Assembly (NCBI RefSeq): GCF_050624435.1 | Contig: NC_134539.1 | Coordinates: 41,882,001-41,946,000 of the forward strand | From: Tenrec ecaudatus | Taxonomy: Eukaryota; Chordata; Mammalia; Afrosoricida; Tenrecidae | Length of the DNA: 64,000 bases | Direction of reading: 5' to 3' | Shown: positions 35,690-47,900 of the stretch, piece by piece | How positions within the stretch are numbered: the first letter of the stretch is position 1 | How the letters are laid out: every line of letters starts with the position of its first letter | Notes under the pieces: generated by a model | Told to the model about the DNA's origin: nothing | What the model saw: the letters and a program-made list of their open reading frames with translations, nothing else | Database searches by the model: none | Made by a program: the position numbers and the translations under genes

Positions 35690-38680
35690 GTTAGTGCCCT
35701 ATTCCCCCGTCACACATCTTTCTATCTCTGATAGCCTATGTATTTTCAGTGCCAAAGTTCTCAGGTTTGTCCCAATTTGCTCATTAATGGCCCTAATTGT
35801 CCGGGGGTTTATCTTAAGGTCGGTGATCCACTTGGAGTTTGTTCTTGTGCACAGAGTGACGTAAGGGTCTTGCTTCATTTTTCTGCAGATAGATATCCAT
35901 TTTTACAGCACCATTTATTGAAGATGGCATCTGCTTCCCACTTAATATTTTTGAGCCCTTATCAAATACTAATTGCCTGTATGCTGATGTTTTTATTTCT
36001 GGGTCTTCAACTCTTTTCCACTGGTCTGAATATCTGTCATTATGCCAGTACCACACTGTATTGACTACTGTGGCCATATAGTATGTGATAAAATCAGGTA
36101 GAGCAAGCCCTCCCACTTTGTCCTTTGTCTTGAGTTCTTGGCTATTTCTGGTCTTCTTCCACCTTCATATGAATTTGGTGATCTTTTTTTCCAATTTTTG
36201 AAGAAGGATGGTGGTATTCATATCGTGATAGCATTGAACTTATCTAGTGCCTTGGGCAGAACTAACCTCTTTACTATATTCAGTCTGCCAATCCACGAGC
36301 ATGGGATATTTTCCATTTGTTGAGGTCACTCTTGATGTCTTGAAGTAGTGTTTTATAATTTTCCTCATACAAATCTTTCATTTTTTTAGTCAGGTATATC
36401 CCTAGGTATTTCAATTTGTGCTTGGCTATTGTAACGGGTACTACCTTTTCAATCATCTCTTCTGTGGTCTTGTCTGATGTGTAGAGCCATCCAATAGAAT
36501 TATCTTTGTTGATATTGTATCCTGACACTCTGCCATATTCCTCTATTGCTTCCAACACTCCACTTGTGGAGTTTAAGGAATCTTCAATATATAGAAGCAT
36601 ATCGTCTGCAAATAATGATAATTTCACATCTTCCTTCCCCAACTGAATACCTTTAATAACTTTCCTTCTTCTTATGTTGTTAGCTAGGACCTCTAGTATG
36701 ATGATAATAGGAGTGGAGACAGGGGGCATCCTTGTCTAGTCCCCTTTTTCAGTGGAATTGTTTTCATATTTTCTCCATTAACTACCACATTAGCTGTTGG
36801 TTTTTCATATATGACTTGTATAATATTGAGGAATTTTCCTTCTATTCCTATCTTCTTAAGTGTCTTAAACAGGAATGCGTGTGGGATGTTGGCAAATGCG
36901 TTTACCGCGTCTATCAATTTTATCATATAGTTCTTATAATAATTCCTGCCAATGTGGTGAATAATGCTGGTGGTCTTTCGTAGGTTGAACCATCCCTGCG
37001 TCCCTGGTGTGAATCCCACTTGGTCATGGTGAATTGTTTTTTTAATATGCTTTTGTGTTCTATTGGCCAGTATTTTGTTAAGTATTTTTTCATCAATGTT
37101 CATTAGGGATATTGGTCTATAGTTCTCGATTACCGGGGCATCTTTGGCCACTTTAGGTATCAAAGTTATAGTAGCTTCATAGAAAGAGTTTGGAGTTTTC
37201 AGTCTTTTTCTATGTTCTGGAAGAGTTTGTATAGAATTGGTGTCAGTTCTTCCCAAATGCTTGGTAGAATTCTCCTGTGAAGCCATATGGCCCAGAGGAT
37301 TTTTTTGTTGGTAATCCCTTAATTATGTTGTCTATTTCTTCCATTGCTATGGGTCTGTTGAGGTTGTTGACATCCATCTGGTATAGTCTAGGGAGGGATT
37401 GTGCTTCCAAATATTTGTCCATGTCTTCCAGATTGTTGAATTCATTAGAATATAGACCTTCATAGTACTGTGTAATTATATTTTTTTATTTCTTTGGGGC
37501 CCGTTTTAATGTCCTGTTTCATCCCTCATCCTTGAAAATGTCATTTGTTCCTTCTTTCTTTGATTAGATTTGCCAGAGGTCTATCAATTCTGTTAATTCT
37601 TTCAAAGAATCAACTTGTAGCGCATTAGTATTTTCCACAGTTTTCTTTTGTTACCTCTCCTGTATCTCAAGGCTGAATTTTACTATATCTATCCTCTCGC
37701 TATTAGTAGGGTTGTTCTGTTGACTCTGCTCAAAGTGGTGTAAGTGTTGTGTCAACATATCATCCAAGAGTCTCTCTTCTCTTTTAATGTGTGCATTTAT
37801 TGCTGTCAACCTTCCTATGATAAATGCCTTTGCTGTGTCCCACAGGTTTTGGTACGTCATATTTTTGTTCTCATTGGTTTCTAGAAATTTCCTGAATTTA
37901 TCTCTGATCTGGGTCAACACCCACTGCTTTTGCAATAGGAAATTGTTCATCCTCCAATTGTTTTCCCTTGTTTTCTTCACTGTCCTTCTGTTAATTTCCA
38001 GCTTTATGGCACAGTGATCAGAGAAAGATGTCTGTATAACATCTAAGTGCTTGAATTTACTCAAGTTCAACTTGTGTCCCAGCATGTAGTCTATTTTCGA
38101 ATATGTGCCTTGTGAGCTTGAAAAGATTGTGAATTAATTTGAATTTGGGTGGAGAGCTCTGAAAATATCTATCAATTCAAGTCGCCCACTTGTGCTATTT
38201 AGATATGTAGCCTCCTTGTTGAGTTTCTTTCCCAGTGACCTGTCTTTTTCAGAGAGTGGTGTATTAAAGTCACTAACTATAATTGTTGAGCCTGTGATCT
38301 CTTTTTTCATCTTTTGGAGTGTTTGACTTACAAATTTCACAGGTCTCTCATTAGGTACACATATGTTTATTATGCTCACTGGAACTTGGTCTATTGTCCC
38401 CTTGAGCATTATATAGTGCCCTTCCTGTCTCTTGTTATGTCCTGTATCTTGAGGTCAATTTTGTCAGATATTAAGATCACTAGCTTGCTTTTATTGCATT
38501 ACCATTTGCTTGGTGTATTTTTCTCCAGCCTTTAATTCTCAACCTTTTTTGTCTGTAAGCTTGAGGTGAAGTCTCCTGGAGGCAGCAGATCGATGGGTTG
38601 TGTTTCCTGAGCCAGTAGGTTAGCCTCTGCCTTTTAATGCCTGAGTTCAGGCCATTGATATGCAGTGTTATTATATCCAT
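35690..38680 (-). pseudogene. L1 ORF2 remnant (endonuclease and reverse transcriptase)
   Basis: The start reads ITLHINGLNSGIKRQRL with the endonuclease CLQET motif, followed by IIVSDFNTPLSEKDRS and SFSDHCAIKLEI. The reverse transcriptase follows with [48 protein letters not shown] and the catalytic FADDMLLYIE near 36600. The thumb-side segment ALPDFITYYMATVV near 36100 is still clear, then KWITDLKINPRTI near 35800. Segments lie in different frames. After about 35690 I cannot recognise the expected C-terminal cysteine-rich region; the sequence looks like 3' UTR instead. Confidence 0.88.
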
Positions 38681-38863
38681 CTGTGGACACTGTCATGTCA
38701 TCTTGTATGTTTTGTGTTGGATATTTTCCTATCAACCTCTCTTACCCTCTTGTTTGTGTGTGTGGTTTATGTTTGCCTTCTTTCCACTATTGAGCTGATG
38801 TTGTCCTGGGGGCTATTTCCTCTTTGTCGCCCTATGGGTGAAGTTGTTCTATGTGATGGTGTC

Positions 38864-39780
38864 TTATTTGTCCTCAGTGAATGTTGAACTTCTGCCCATT
38901 CTGGGTTGGCAAGGATCTTTTTGTAGAGCTGAGTTTCTTTTTATGTATTCTTTGAAGTTGTCCCTGTCTGGAAAGACTCTTACTTCTCCATCTAGCTTAA
39001 TAGATAATTTGGTTGGGTAAAATATTCTTGGGTTTGTGTTGTTTTCCTTCAATCTTTGGAATATATTATTCCATTGCTCTTCTTCATCGTTTCCACTGAT
39101 AGGTCTTAACATACTCTTATTGGGGTACCTTTATAAGTGACTATTTTCTTTTCCCTACCTGCTTTTATGATCTCCTACTTTTCCTCCTAGTTGGATAATT
39201 TGACAATTATGTGTCTTGGTCACTTCTTTTTGGGATTTAGCCTGACAGGTGTTCTTTAAGCCTCTTGAATGGTTGCTTGATTTTCATTTATTAACCTCAG
39301 GAAGTCTTCCTCTAAGAATTCCTTTGCTATTTTCACTGTTGAATTCTTTGTTGTTTCTTGTTCCTGTCATTCAATTATTCCAATATTGTTCCTTTTCATA
39401 TCATCAGATATGGCTCTCAGGTTTTCTTCAGCTTCGATTGTCTTATTTGACTGCTTTTCCCATTTGCTGAGATATCTTGTTTATCCTCTACATCAATGGG
39501 GGCGATTCTCTGCCTCCTCAAGGTTATTGGCAAGGTCTGTCAATTTGTCACTGGATTTTGTTATTTCATCCCTTAACTCTTGTTTTTCCCTTTGGTGCAT
39601 TACCTTTATCTCCCCTATCATTTCATCTTTTTCTGCATTTCTTCTCTCAAATCCTTTATGACTTCAAGCAGCATTTAGAAAATTTCTTTTGTGGCAGGTC
39701 AATATCTGCTTCTTCTATGCCCATCATCAGGTTCGTGACTTCCGACATTGTCTTCTGTTTCTCATGCTTTTTCGCTGAAT
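38864..39780 (-). pseudogene. L1 ORF1 remnant
   Basis: The C-terminal domain is recognisable at 38864-39112: NIFQRLKENNTNPRIFYPTK followed by LSIKLDGEVRVFPD, matching the L1 ORF1p CTD pattern (an ILKEKNFQPRISYPAKLSF-like stretch in human). The N-terminal coiled-coil part up to about 39780 is inferred from position only, because frames are broken. Confidence 0.7.
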
Positions 39781-40502
39781 CTGTTTGAACTGTTTGCTGT
39801 TTACGTGTTGTTTTAGAGGAGCCTAGAGCTATCATCCTGAGTCAAAGATCCCTGGTCTCTCTGGTGGAGGGGGTGGGGGTTCGTATGAGTACTTCTATGA
39901 ACTACCTTCTGGTAGCTGTACTGAGGTGTCAGGCTATCGCTATATCTTCCTGTGTTTCACTCTTACCATAGCCATCTAGAATTCCATTACTTGGGATGTG
40001 TGTTGGTTATTCCTCTCATGTGACACTGGTGGGACTGTTGAAGGCCCCTTAGGACAGCTCTTCCCTGTCTGATATCTAAGTAGGCTTCACAGTTCTTGGA
40101 GAAACTTGGCTGACCTGTGGTGTTTTTCTCTGCAACTGCATTGTTGAGGAGATTGTGCTGGTATACTCTTCTTGGAGTAGAGCTCTATGGCTGGCAGGAG
40201 AATTACTGTAGACAGAGAGATTGCCTTGGAGGTTTGGCGGATGTTCCCGCAGTAGCGTGGAGCCCCAAAAGTGGTGGTCAGACATCTCCCCAAGTCACTT
40301 GTAGAGCCTCAGGATTTAGCTTGGGGATTTCCCCACTTTTTGTAAGGGATAACCCCCTGCTGCTTGGTGTGTGGAAAAGGACTGGCATGAATTCTCCAGC
40401 TGCTTGGCAAGCCAATAAACGTGGGTGGGAGCTCACCCAGGTGGACTTTCAGTGCTACCCAAGACAGAGGGTAGTGTCCTGTAGCTGCTAGTGGCTTGTG
40501 AC

Positions 40503-40795
40503 AGGCAAGAGATCGAAAGGAGAGGAAAAAGAGAGAAAAAGGAAGATGCAGAATGGAGTAGTAATGCCAAGCAAACTGACACCTACTCACATACACACAA
40601 CTAAAATGCCCAGAGTAAACAAAAGTGAAAACAGTAGAACTCAAAAGGAGAACTAAATCTGCTGAGGCTGTGGAAGGAAATATAGAAGAGCTAGAAGAAG
40701 AGGAGAAAAGAAGAAAACATGAAAGAAGAACACAAAGAAAGAAAAAAGAGAAGAGAAAAAAAAAGGAAAAGGAGAGAGAATTTTTTAAAAGGTCA
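40503..40795 (+). repeat. Purine-rich tract
   Basis: Nearly all A and G on the + strand for about 290 bases, with repeated GAAGAAGAGGAGAAAAGAAG-like words. It lies in the 5' region of the L1 (which is therefore pyrimidine-rich in its sense strand), next to its presumed 5' end. Confidence 0.75.
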
Positions 40796-40994
40796 AAGAA
40801 ATAGCTTACCCTGTGCTGTGCAAGGTCCTCTTCTTTGTTTCTTCCTCTGACAAGACCCGAAGAGATCTTCTGTTTTCATAGATTTCTGGGGTGGAGGTAA
40901 ATGGGGAGAAGACTAGTGGGATGGATATGCATAAGGTCATTGCTAAGGGCTTAATAGTTGACTCTGATATTTAATAGCATAGGGGGATAACAAA

Positions 40995-41160
40995 ACAATA
41001 AATTAAACCCACTGCCATCAGTTGATTGAGACATATAGCACCCTAATAGGAATGAGTAGACTAGGATTTCCAAAGCTGTCAATGTTTAAGGGAGCATGCA
41101 GCCTTGTGTTTTGCCTTGATGAGTAACCCACTGACAGTCAGGCTCCTTAGCATAAGGGAA
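40995..41160 (-). mobile_element. AfroSINE, reverse orientation
   Basis: ATTAAACCCACTGCCATCAG, GATTTCCAAAGCTGTCAATG and GTCAGGCTCCTTAGCATAAG follow the reversed AfroSINE order. It is highly diverged, with the box-B part poorly kept. Confidence 0.6.
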
Positions 41161-41719
41161 TATGTGGGGTAAGAAGTATGTTTTAGTCTTCCTTTTGAAT
41201 TTTAACTTCAATTCTGAAGTTGTAGGACAATAAAACAATGATACTATCCTAGATATTTACACCATTGAGACTTTCAACAATATGGAGAGAGAAATAATTT
41301 ATTATGTTTTTATAAATCATAAGTAAAAGACTTACATAATTATTAAATTAGTATTAAGAAACCACAGTTTAAGAAAAAAATCCAATATCATTGAGCAATA
41401 TGTTGTAAGCATGATTTATACTCTTGTCTCTCTATTTCAAAACCTCTTATGTGATCCCATACCCTAAACTACACCAGTACACTCATTAGTGATACAGCCA
41501 GATATGAGGTTGTAATGGGATATGTTGTCTTTATGAGATTACGACATGTTGGAAGTCCAGTTTATAGCAGATTGCTCTTTCCCATACAGTATACTGTAGA
41601 GCAGTGCCTGTAAAAGCAAAGACTTAAAATATCTACATTTAAAGAAGGTTTCCTCAAAGAAAATGCCTACTAATTTATACCCGAGTTTGTCCTGTGAAAG
41701 CAATCTTATCGTAGATTTT
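41161..41719. other. 3' flank of the OR13C3-like gene
   Basis: AT-rich sequence with no recognisable gene or repeat. It is the downstream flank of the receptor gene on the - strand and has been deleted from unit 1. Confidence 0.5.
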
Positions 41720-42673
41720 CTATGAAATAGGCTTGCGTTCCAGCAGATACTTCACAGCAACCTTGACATCCTTGTTCCTTAAACTATAGATAATGGGATT
41801 GAGCATGGGGGTCACTACCCCATAGAACAGGGAAATGAGCTTGTCTAATGCTTGCAACTTTTCTTCTGCTGGCAAGTCTTGGGACTTGGGTTTTGCGTAC
41901 ATGAAAAAGATGGTTCCATAAAAGATGATCACCACCGTCAGATGGGCTGAGCAGGTGGAAAAGGCTTTGCGTCTTCCTGCGGCTGAGTTCATTCTCAAGA
42001 TGGTGTAAAGAATGAACATGTAGGAGAAGAAGATAATCGCCAGAGGAAGAACCAAGAAGGCCATATTGGATATCACCATGGTGATAATATTAAGGGATAT
42101 GTCAGCACATGCAAGCTTAAGAACAGCTAATATTTCACATGTGAAGTGATTAATGATATTTTTCCCACAGAAAGGCAGTCGCATGGCAAGTGTAGTTTGC
42201 ACAATGGAGTTGACTCCACCAGAGAGCCACGATAAAGAAGCCATCAGCACATACGCCAACTTACTCATGATGAGAGGGTACCTCAGTGGGTTACAGATGG
42301 CCACATAGCGATCAAAAGCCATCACGCCCAGGAGCAAACACTCTGTGGAACCCATTGCAAATCCTAGGAACATCTGCACAGCACACCCAGAGAAGGAGAT
42401 GTTTCTTTTCTTTGAGATTAAACTCATCAGTGTCGAGGGAACCGAGGAGGAAGTGTAGCAAATATCCAGGAAAGAGAGGTTGCCCAGGAAGAAGTACATG
42501 GGGGTGTGAAGACGCGAATCAAAAATGCTTGCTAGGATGAGAACCCCATTGCCCATTAGAATCACTAGATACATCACTAGAATTAGAAGAAAGTAAATGA
42601 TCTCAAGTTTGGGGTACTGAGAAAGACCCAAAAGAATAAACTCTATTACAAATGTCTGGTTAAACTTGTCCAT
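41720..42673 (-). CDS. OR13C3: Olfactory receptor, OR13C3-like, intact
   Basis: A 317-residue class II odorant receptor on the - strand. It starts [12 protein letters not shown] with the N-glycosylation site NQT at 5-7. It has GN at 41-42, [12 protein letters not shown] from 56, the cysteine at 97, [10 protein letters not shown] at 118-127, cysteines at 169, 179 and 189 in extracellular loop 2, SY at 217-218, KAFSTCSAH at 236-244 and [13 protein letters not shown] at 289-301. From memory the best match is human OR13C3. An in-frame extension of 21 codons upstream has no receptor character, so the ATG at 42673 is preferred. No disabling change is seen. It sits head-to-head with the OR13C8-like copy 3, with about 15 kb between, an orientation that I recall for OR13C3 and OR13C8 in human 9q31. 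Confidence 0.93.
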   Translation of the reverse strand: MDKFNQTFVIEFILLGLSQYPKLEIIYFLLILVMYLVILMGNGVLILASIFDSRLHTPMYFFLGNLSFLDICYTSSSVPSTLMSLISKKRNISFSGCAVQMFLGFAMGSTECLLLGVMAFDRYVAICNPLRYPLIMSKLAYVLMASLSWLSGGVNSIVQTTLAMRLPFCGKNIINHFTCEILAVLKLACADISLNIITMVISNMAFLVLPLAIIFFSYMFILYTILRMNSAAGRRKAFSTCSAHLTVVIIFYGTIFFMYAKPKSQDLPAEEKLQALDKLISLFYGVVTPMLNPIIYSLRNKDVKVAVKYLLERKPIS

Positions 42674-43954
42674 GTTATTTGCTTTCAGGTTGTCAAAAGA
42701 AGACCTGATATAAAAATATTCACTGCGAAGGAACAACGATAAAATTCATCTGAACAACCACTATTTGTCAAGATGAAGTAAAGATGTGTTTGCTTGCGAT
42801 TCTGACATCCAGTTATTTTCAGTTGGGCGAAAAAGGGGATTGCAGTGATACTGGGAATGTTGGAAGAATTTAAGCCTCACAGTCAGTGTGGGGAGATCTT
42901 TTAATGTTCAGAAACAAGTCCAGAAGTAACGTTTCCCGCTCTTTAGGAAAAGTTCCCAAGTTACGGTGAGTAAACCTGTGGAATGGAATATTAAAATGCT
43001 ATGTGTGAGGTATTTTTTTCAGCACCATTAGCAAATGGTGGTTGCAACTAAAGCAAGGACAGACAATTAGAATTAACGCAGATGGTCAAAAGTAACTTTG
43101 TGCCCTATTTCCTTCGATGTCTGGCAATATGGACCTTCTTTCATAGTGTTTGTTTATAGATACTTAATCATATTACATTAAATAACAATTAATAACATTT
43201 GGCATCTGTGCAATGGAATAATGAATGAATTGCTGTTCTTGTATTGCCTCACACCCTTACATCTTGTTTGCTCCTTTCGGCAAGCCTTTGGAGTAGACCG
43301 GCTCTTCACATACGATTAATAAGCTTTGCAGAAGATTACAGTCTCTTTGCTTGTTCTGTAGTTTCAGTTTATCTTGATCAGTTCCTTATTAACAAAATCA
43401 TCCTGAAAAACCACCACAACAAATAGCAATGCTTAAATATTTTACATAAATGAATGTACATGTGTGTACACAGAACTCTGAAAGACCCTGGTAGGGCACT
43501 AAGTTAAGCAAAAGGGCATCCACTGGAACCCACCAGATGATTTCAGACAGATTTACAGTTGAAGGCATCAAAAACCACACAGAGGAGTGCCCTTCTGTCC
43601 TAGAAGGTCGTTGATAAAGGAAAGCTTGAAGAGACAAAGGCCGGGCCTCAGCTTCAGGAGCTCATTCATACATGATTGTGTGAAAGTGCATGAGATGTTT
43701 GGGTGTTCAGGACCGGCCTAGAGACTCTGCATGTCTAAATCTGCCAAGATGCTGGTCTAGAAATCAGAAAGAGTAGCAAGCCTTTTATCTACATGAATCA
43801 GCAGACTCTTCAGACATTTTAGATCCAATGGATTATCTTTGTCTTATTACTTGGCATAGCAACCTGAAAAATGATAGGAACATAGTTCTTTTGTGTATTG
43901 CAGAAAATTCCAGAGTTGAGCCATAATTAAATATTCTTAAGAAAATAAATGTTA

Positions 43955-44625
43955 TGGGTGCATAAGCAAATGTGGTGAAGAAAGCTGATGGTGCCGACTA
44001 GCAAAGACACAGCGTCTGTGTTCTTAAAGGCTTGAAGGTAAACAAGCGGCCATCTAGCTCAGATGCAACAAAGACCACATGGAGGAAGCACACCAGCCTG
44101 CATGATCATGAGTTGTTGAAAGGATAAGTTATCAGGCATCGTCAGAATTAAAAAATGATACCATTGTGAAGAAGGGGAGTGTTGAATGGAGACCCAAAGC
44201 CCATCTGTAGGCAACAGGACATCCCCTTACAGAAGGCTTCCGGGGAGGAGAATCAGGGTGCTGTGTAGCAATGATGAAACACACAACTTATCTCTAGTTT
44301 CTAAATGCTTTCCCCTTCCACCCACTATCATGATCCCAATTCTACCTTACAAAACTGTCTAGAGCAGAAAATGTACACTGGTACAGATGGAACCTGGAAA
44401 CACAGGGCATCCAGGGCAGATGATCCCTTCAGTCCCAGTGGTGAGAGTGGTGATACCGGGAGGGTGGAGGGAGGGTGGTGTGGAAGGGGGAAACCAATTA
44501 CAATGATCTACACATATAACTTCCTCCCTGGCAGCCAGACAACAGAAAAGTGGGTGAAGGGAGATGCTAGACAGTACAAGATATGACAAAATAATAATTT
44601 ATAAATTATCAAGTTATACCCTTAC
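43955..44625 (+). mobile_element. L1 3' UTR fragment (copy 2)
   Basis: Duplicate of 16297-16965 in the same orientation and with the same ends. Confidence 0.85.
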
Positions 44626-44744
44626 AGTGGGCACACGCAAAATCCAAGCCTAGGCTCTTTAACCGAAATGCTGTCTGAACAAAGCCCAGCTTTCAGTAAA
44701 TTGGCAGTAATTCCTGATAACCTTTTTGAGTCAAAGTGGGTGGC

Positions 44745-45445
44745 CTCCCTATGGTTTTAATGGCTGGCCTTTCAGAACTCCCTTGACAGACCTTCTTTCC
44801 AAAGCCCCTGGGTGGGCTCACACCGCCAGCCTTGCTGCTAGTAGTTGAATGCAGTAGCCATTTGTGCCTCCTAGGTATTTCGCCATCCTGTGTAACAGGA
44901 AGTGCTGTTCGGTGTCATGCAGTCAGCTCGTTCCAAATCACAATGCCTCCATGTACACGCAGAACGGAATAATCCTCAGGCTTGCCCCTTCGTCACAATT
45001 GTTCTTATGTTTGAGCTCACTGTTGCAGCCCCGGTGTCAGGCCATCTGTTAAAGGACCTTATTCCTTCTCTCTACTTCTCCATTACGACACATGCTCCTT
45101 TCCAGAGAACGTCTCTCCTCTTCATGTGTCCGAAGTACGTAAGACAAGACTCGGCATCCTTGCTTCTAAAGAACATTTTGAGTGCTCTTTCCAAGACAGA
45201 TTAGTTTGTTCATTTGAGATTCCATGGTACTTTAAATATTCTTCACCAGCCTCAAAATTCAAAGTCATCAGTTCTTCCTAGGTCTTCTTTATTCAATGTC
45301 CAACTTTCACATGCATAGCAGGGAGCTGAAAACACCATGGCTTGAAATAGGTGCACCTTAGCAAGTTACATCTTTCCCCTTAAACACCTTCCATGAGCAC
45401 TGATTGTGGATTCAAGCAGGTGGAAATCCTTAGTAACTTCAATCT
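44745..45445 (-). mobile_element. AfroSINE fragment followed by RTE 3' ORF region (copy 2)
   Basis: Duplicate of 17085-17866. The RTE part has lost about 75 bases near 45385 relative to the first copy. Confidence 0.65.
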
Positions 45446-45452
45446 TTCTAAC

Positions 45453-45473
45453 AGATAGATAGAGAGATGGATG

Positions 45474-45517
<44 letters not shown>

Positions 45518-45541
45518 TAGATAGATAGATTGATTGATTGA
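45453..45541. repeat. (GATA)n microsatellite
   Basis: About 20 GATA units with GAGA, GGAT and GATT variants at the edges. The first spacer has only a few imperfect units at about 17858-17878, so the array expanded here after duplication. Confidence 0.95.
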
Positions 45542-45873
45542 TATTATGTCAACAGCTATGACTAGCCAGTGGAAATTAGACACCAAGTCTAAATTTGGCT
45601 ATCCTTATTCATCAGTTTCCAGAAGAAACTGACAATGATGCGACACTCACAGTATACTCCTTTTTATAATACACCAAAATCCTCCCAAAGTGCAGATGCC
45701 TTGTATAAGAAACATGCCTACTTTGATCTGCCAAGTTGTGAAACACAAAAGGAAGAAAACAAAATGTTGAGTTATCAGCAAATACAAAGATGTTCTAGAT
45801 TCAGCCCCTATTGGTTCTAAGTTAAAGATTCTGTTGGCTTCCCATTTAGAAAACTATCAAGATAATATTTCTT

Positions 45874-46719
45874 TTTAAAAATCATTTTCTTTGGGGCTCA
45901 TACAACTCTTATCACAATCCATACATATATCAAGTGTGTAAAGCACATTGGTACATTCGTTATCCTCATCATTCTCAAAACATCACCACTTAAGCCCGTC
46001 ATCAGCTCCTCACTTCCTCCCCTCCCTCCCTGATGCCCCCTCCCTCATGAACCCTTGATAATTTATAAATTATTATTTTGTTATATTTTACACTGTCTGA
46101 TGTCTCCCTTTATCCACATTTCTGTTGTCCGTCCTCCAGTGAGGAAGTTATATGAATATCCTTTTAATTGGTTCCCCCTTTCCACATCACCCTCCCTCAA
46201 CCCTCCTGATATCACCACTCACACCACTAGTCCTGAAGTGATCATCCATGCTGACTCCCTGTTTCCATTTCCTATCTGTACCAGTGTACATCCTCTGGTC
46301 TATCCGGATTTGTAAGGTAGAATTGGGATCATGATAGTGGGGGGAGGAGGAAGCATTTAGAAACCAGAGGAAAGCTGTATGTTTCATCGTTGCCACACTG
46401 CACCCTGACTGGCTCATCTCCTCCCTGCCATCCTTTTGTAAAAGATGTCCAGTTGCCTACAGATGGGCTTTGGGTCCCAAGTTTGCACTCCCCCTCATTC
46501 ACAATAACATGATTTTTTGTTCTTTGATGCCTGATATCTGATCCCTTCGACACCTCGTGATCACACAAGCTGGTTTTCTTCTTCCATGTGGGCTTTGTTG
46601 CTTCTGAGCTAGATGGCCTCTTGTTTACCTTCAAGCTTTTAAGACCCCAGACCCTTTATCTTTTGATAGCCAGGCACCATCAGCTTTCTTCAATCACCAC
46701 ATTTGGTTATGCACCCATT
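45874..46719 (-). mobile_element. 5'-truncated L1 3' UTR with diverged target-site duplication (copy 2)
   Basis: Duplicate of 18206-19226 without the nested insert. Flanks are AAGATAATATTTCTT (45859-45873) and AAGAAAATGTTTCTT (46720-46734), derived from one original 15-base site. Confidence 0.9.
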
Positions 46720-47227
46720 AAGAAAATGTTTCTTAAGCCACCCAAATTTTCTTTGTGTCACCTACTCCAAGTCTTTCTCTTGTAGGCAAAATCTTCTTTT
46801 CAGTTTTCGTCACCTTTAGCCAGGCAGGCTTAGCTGCCTTTATTCTTTTGCTGCCAGCACTTCAAACTACTTATCTTGCATTCTATGACACAGCAAGGGG
46901 AAGGGGTGTGTTTAACGTTCTCATGTCTGTACCTTTCTTCTCTATATATATCAGTCGATAACCATAGTGGTTGACATAACTTTTAGTAATGACTGAAAAG
47001 ATACAGGTTTCTTTTCTTGCATCTTAAGCAATTTGGGACAACTTTGGTAGGTTACAATGCATGAGGAGGTGGAGTGTGTGGGCAGTCTATTGTGTTTTTG
47101 TTTGTTTATCTTTTAAGTATGTTTTGATCAGTACTACTAATAGGGTGGCACTTTAAATCTCTAGTAACCATTTATGCAATGTAAATAAAGAATGAGCCTC
47201 TAATACCTATTTTAACAGCCATGAACT

Positions 47228-47450
47228 GGATTTGACACATTAGAAAATCCTTGATATTTAGATTTAAAATTTTTGGTTTAGATTTATTTGCTTCTAATTT
47301 ACAGCCTGTGTTTCCTCACTTGGAAAATACTGATAAAATATTTGCCTTACATTTCTCATGAGCCTCTTGTGAAAGGTGACAGCCTATATAAATTGTTTTC
47401 AGACTGTGATTACATTTTGTAGTTACTTACAATAGTACTGATGAGAAAAA
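47228..47450 (+). mobile_element. MIR-like ancient SINE (copy 2)
   Basis: Duplicate of 19740-19975. The best kept part is TTCCTCACTTGGAAAATACTG. Confidence 0.5.
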
Positions 47451-47607
47451 ATTAATAGCTGTGCTTTAATAATAATAGGACAGCTGTATCATTAAAGTTG
47501 TTTATAATATAAACACAAATCAAAGAATGACTTCAAAGTTTGAAAGATGGTTCTTCTGTATACAGGGTCACTTTGCACCAAAACTTTTGATAGCATCTAA
47601 TCACAAC

Positions 47608-47900
47608 ATGCACTCAGTCCATGGGTTCTGCATCATCAGATTCAACCAATCATATATAAAAAATATTCTGATATGGCATCCCCAAAGACAATGATGCTTA
47701 AAGTGCTACTTACATAGCACTTATAGTGTATTAGCAATTAGAATTAATCTAGAGATTATTTTCAGTATATAGGAAGATGTACATAAGTTCTATGCAAAGA
47801 CTACAGCATTGTATATAAGGAAATTGAGCATACCTGAACTTGGGAATCCGTAGGGGTCCCGAAACCAATCCCTGTGAATACCAATGGATTATTATAGTTT
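47608..47900 (+). mobile_element. MER2-like DNA transposon relic (copy 2)
   Basis: Duplicate of 20124-20408, with CAGTCCATGGGTTCTGCATC and GGTCCCGAAACCAATCCCTG at its two ends. Confidence 0.65.

Larger units (their letters stand above)
33319..40860 (-). mobile_element. Long L1 LINE, reverse orientation, inactive
   Basis: A nearly full-length L1, read on the - strand from a 5' region near 40860 to a 3' end at 33319 (T-rich on the + strand). It contains ORF1 and ORF2 remnants in the usual order, a long 3' UTR with tandem units, and a strongly purine-rich + strand tract at 40503-40795 in the 5' region. Several stops and frame changes make it inactive. It lies inside unit 2 only. The 5' boundary is uncertain by about 100 bases and I could not see a clear target-site duplication. 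Confidence 0.9.

Noticed and set aside
42674-42736. 21-codon N-terminal extension of the OR13C3-like gene
   Set aside because: The residues before MDKFNQTF are not receptor-like, and the internal ATG fits the family length of about 317.
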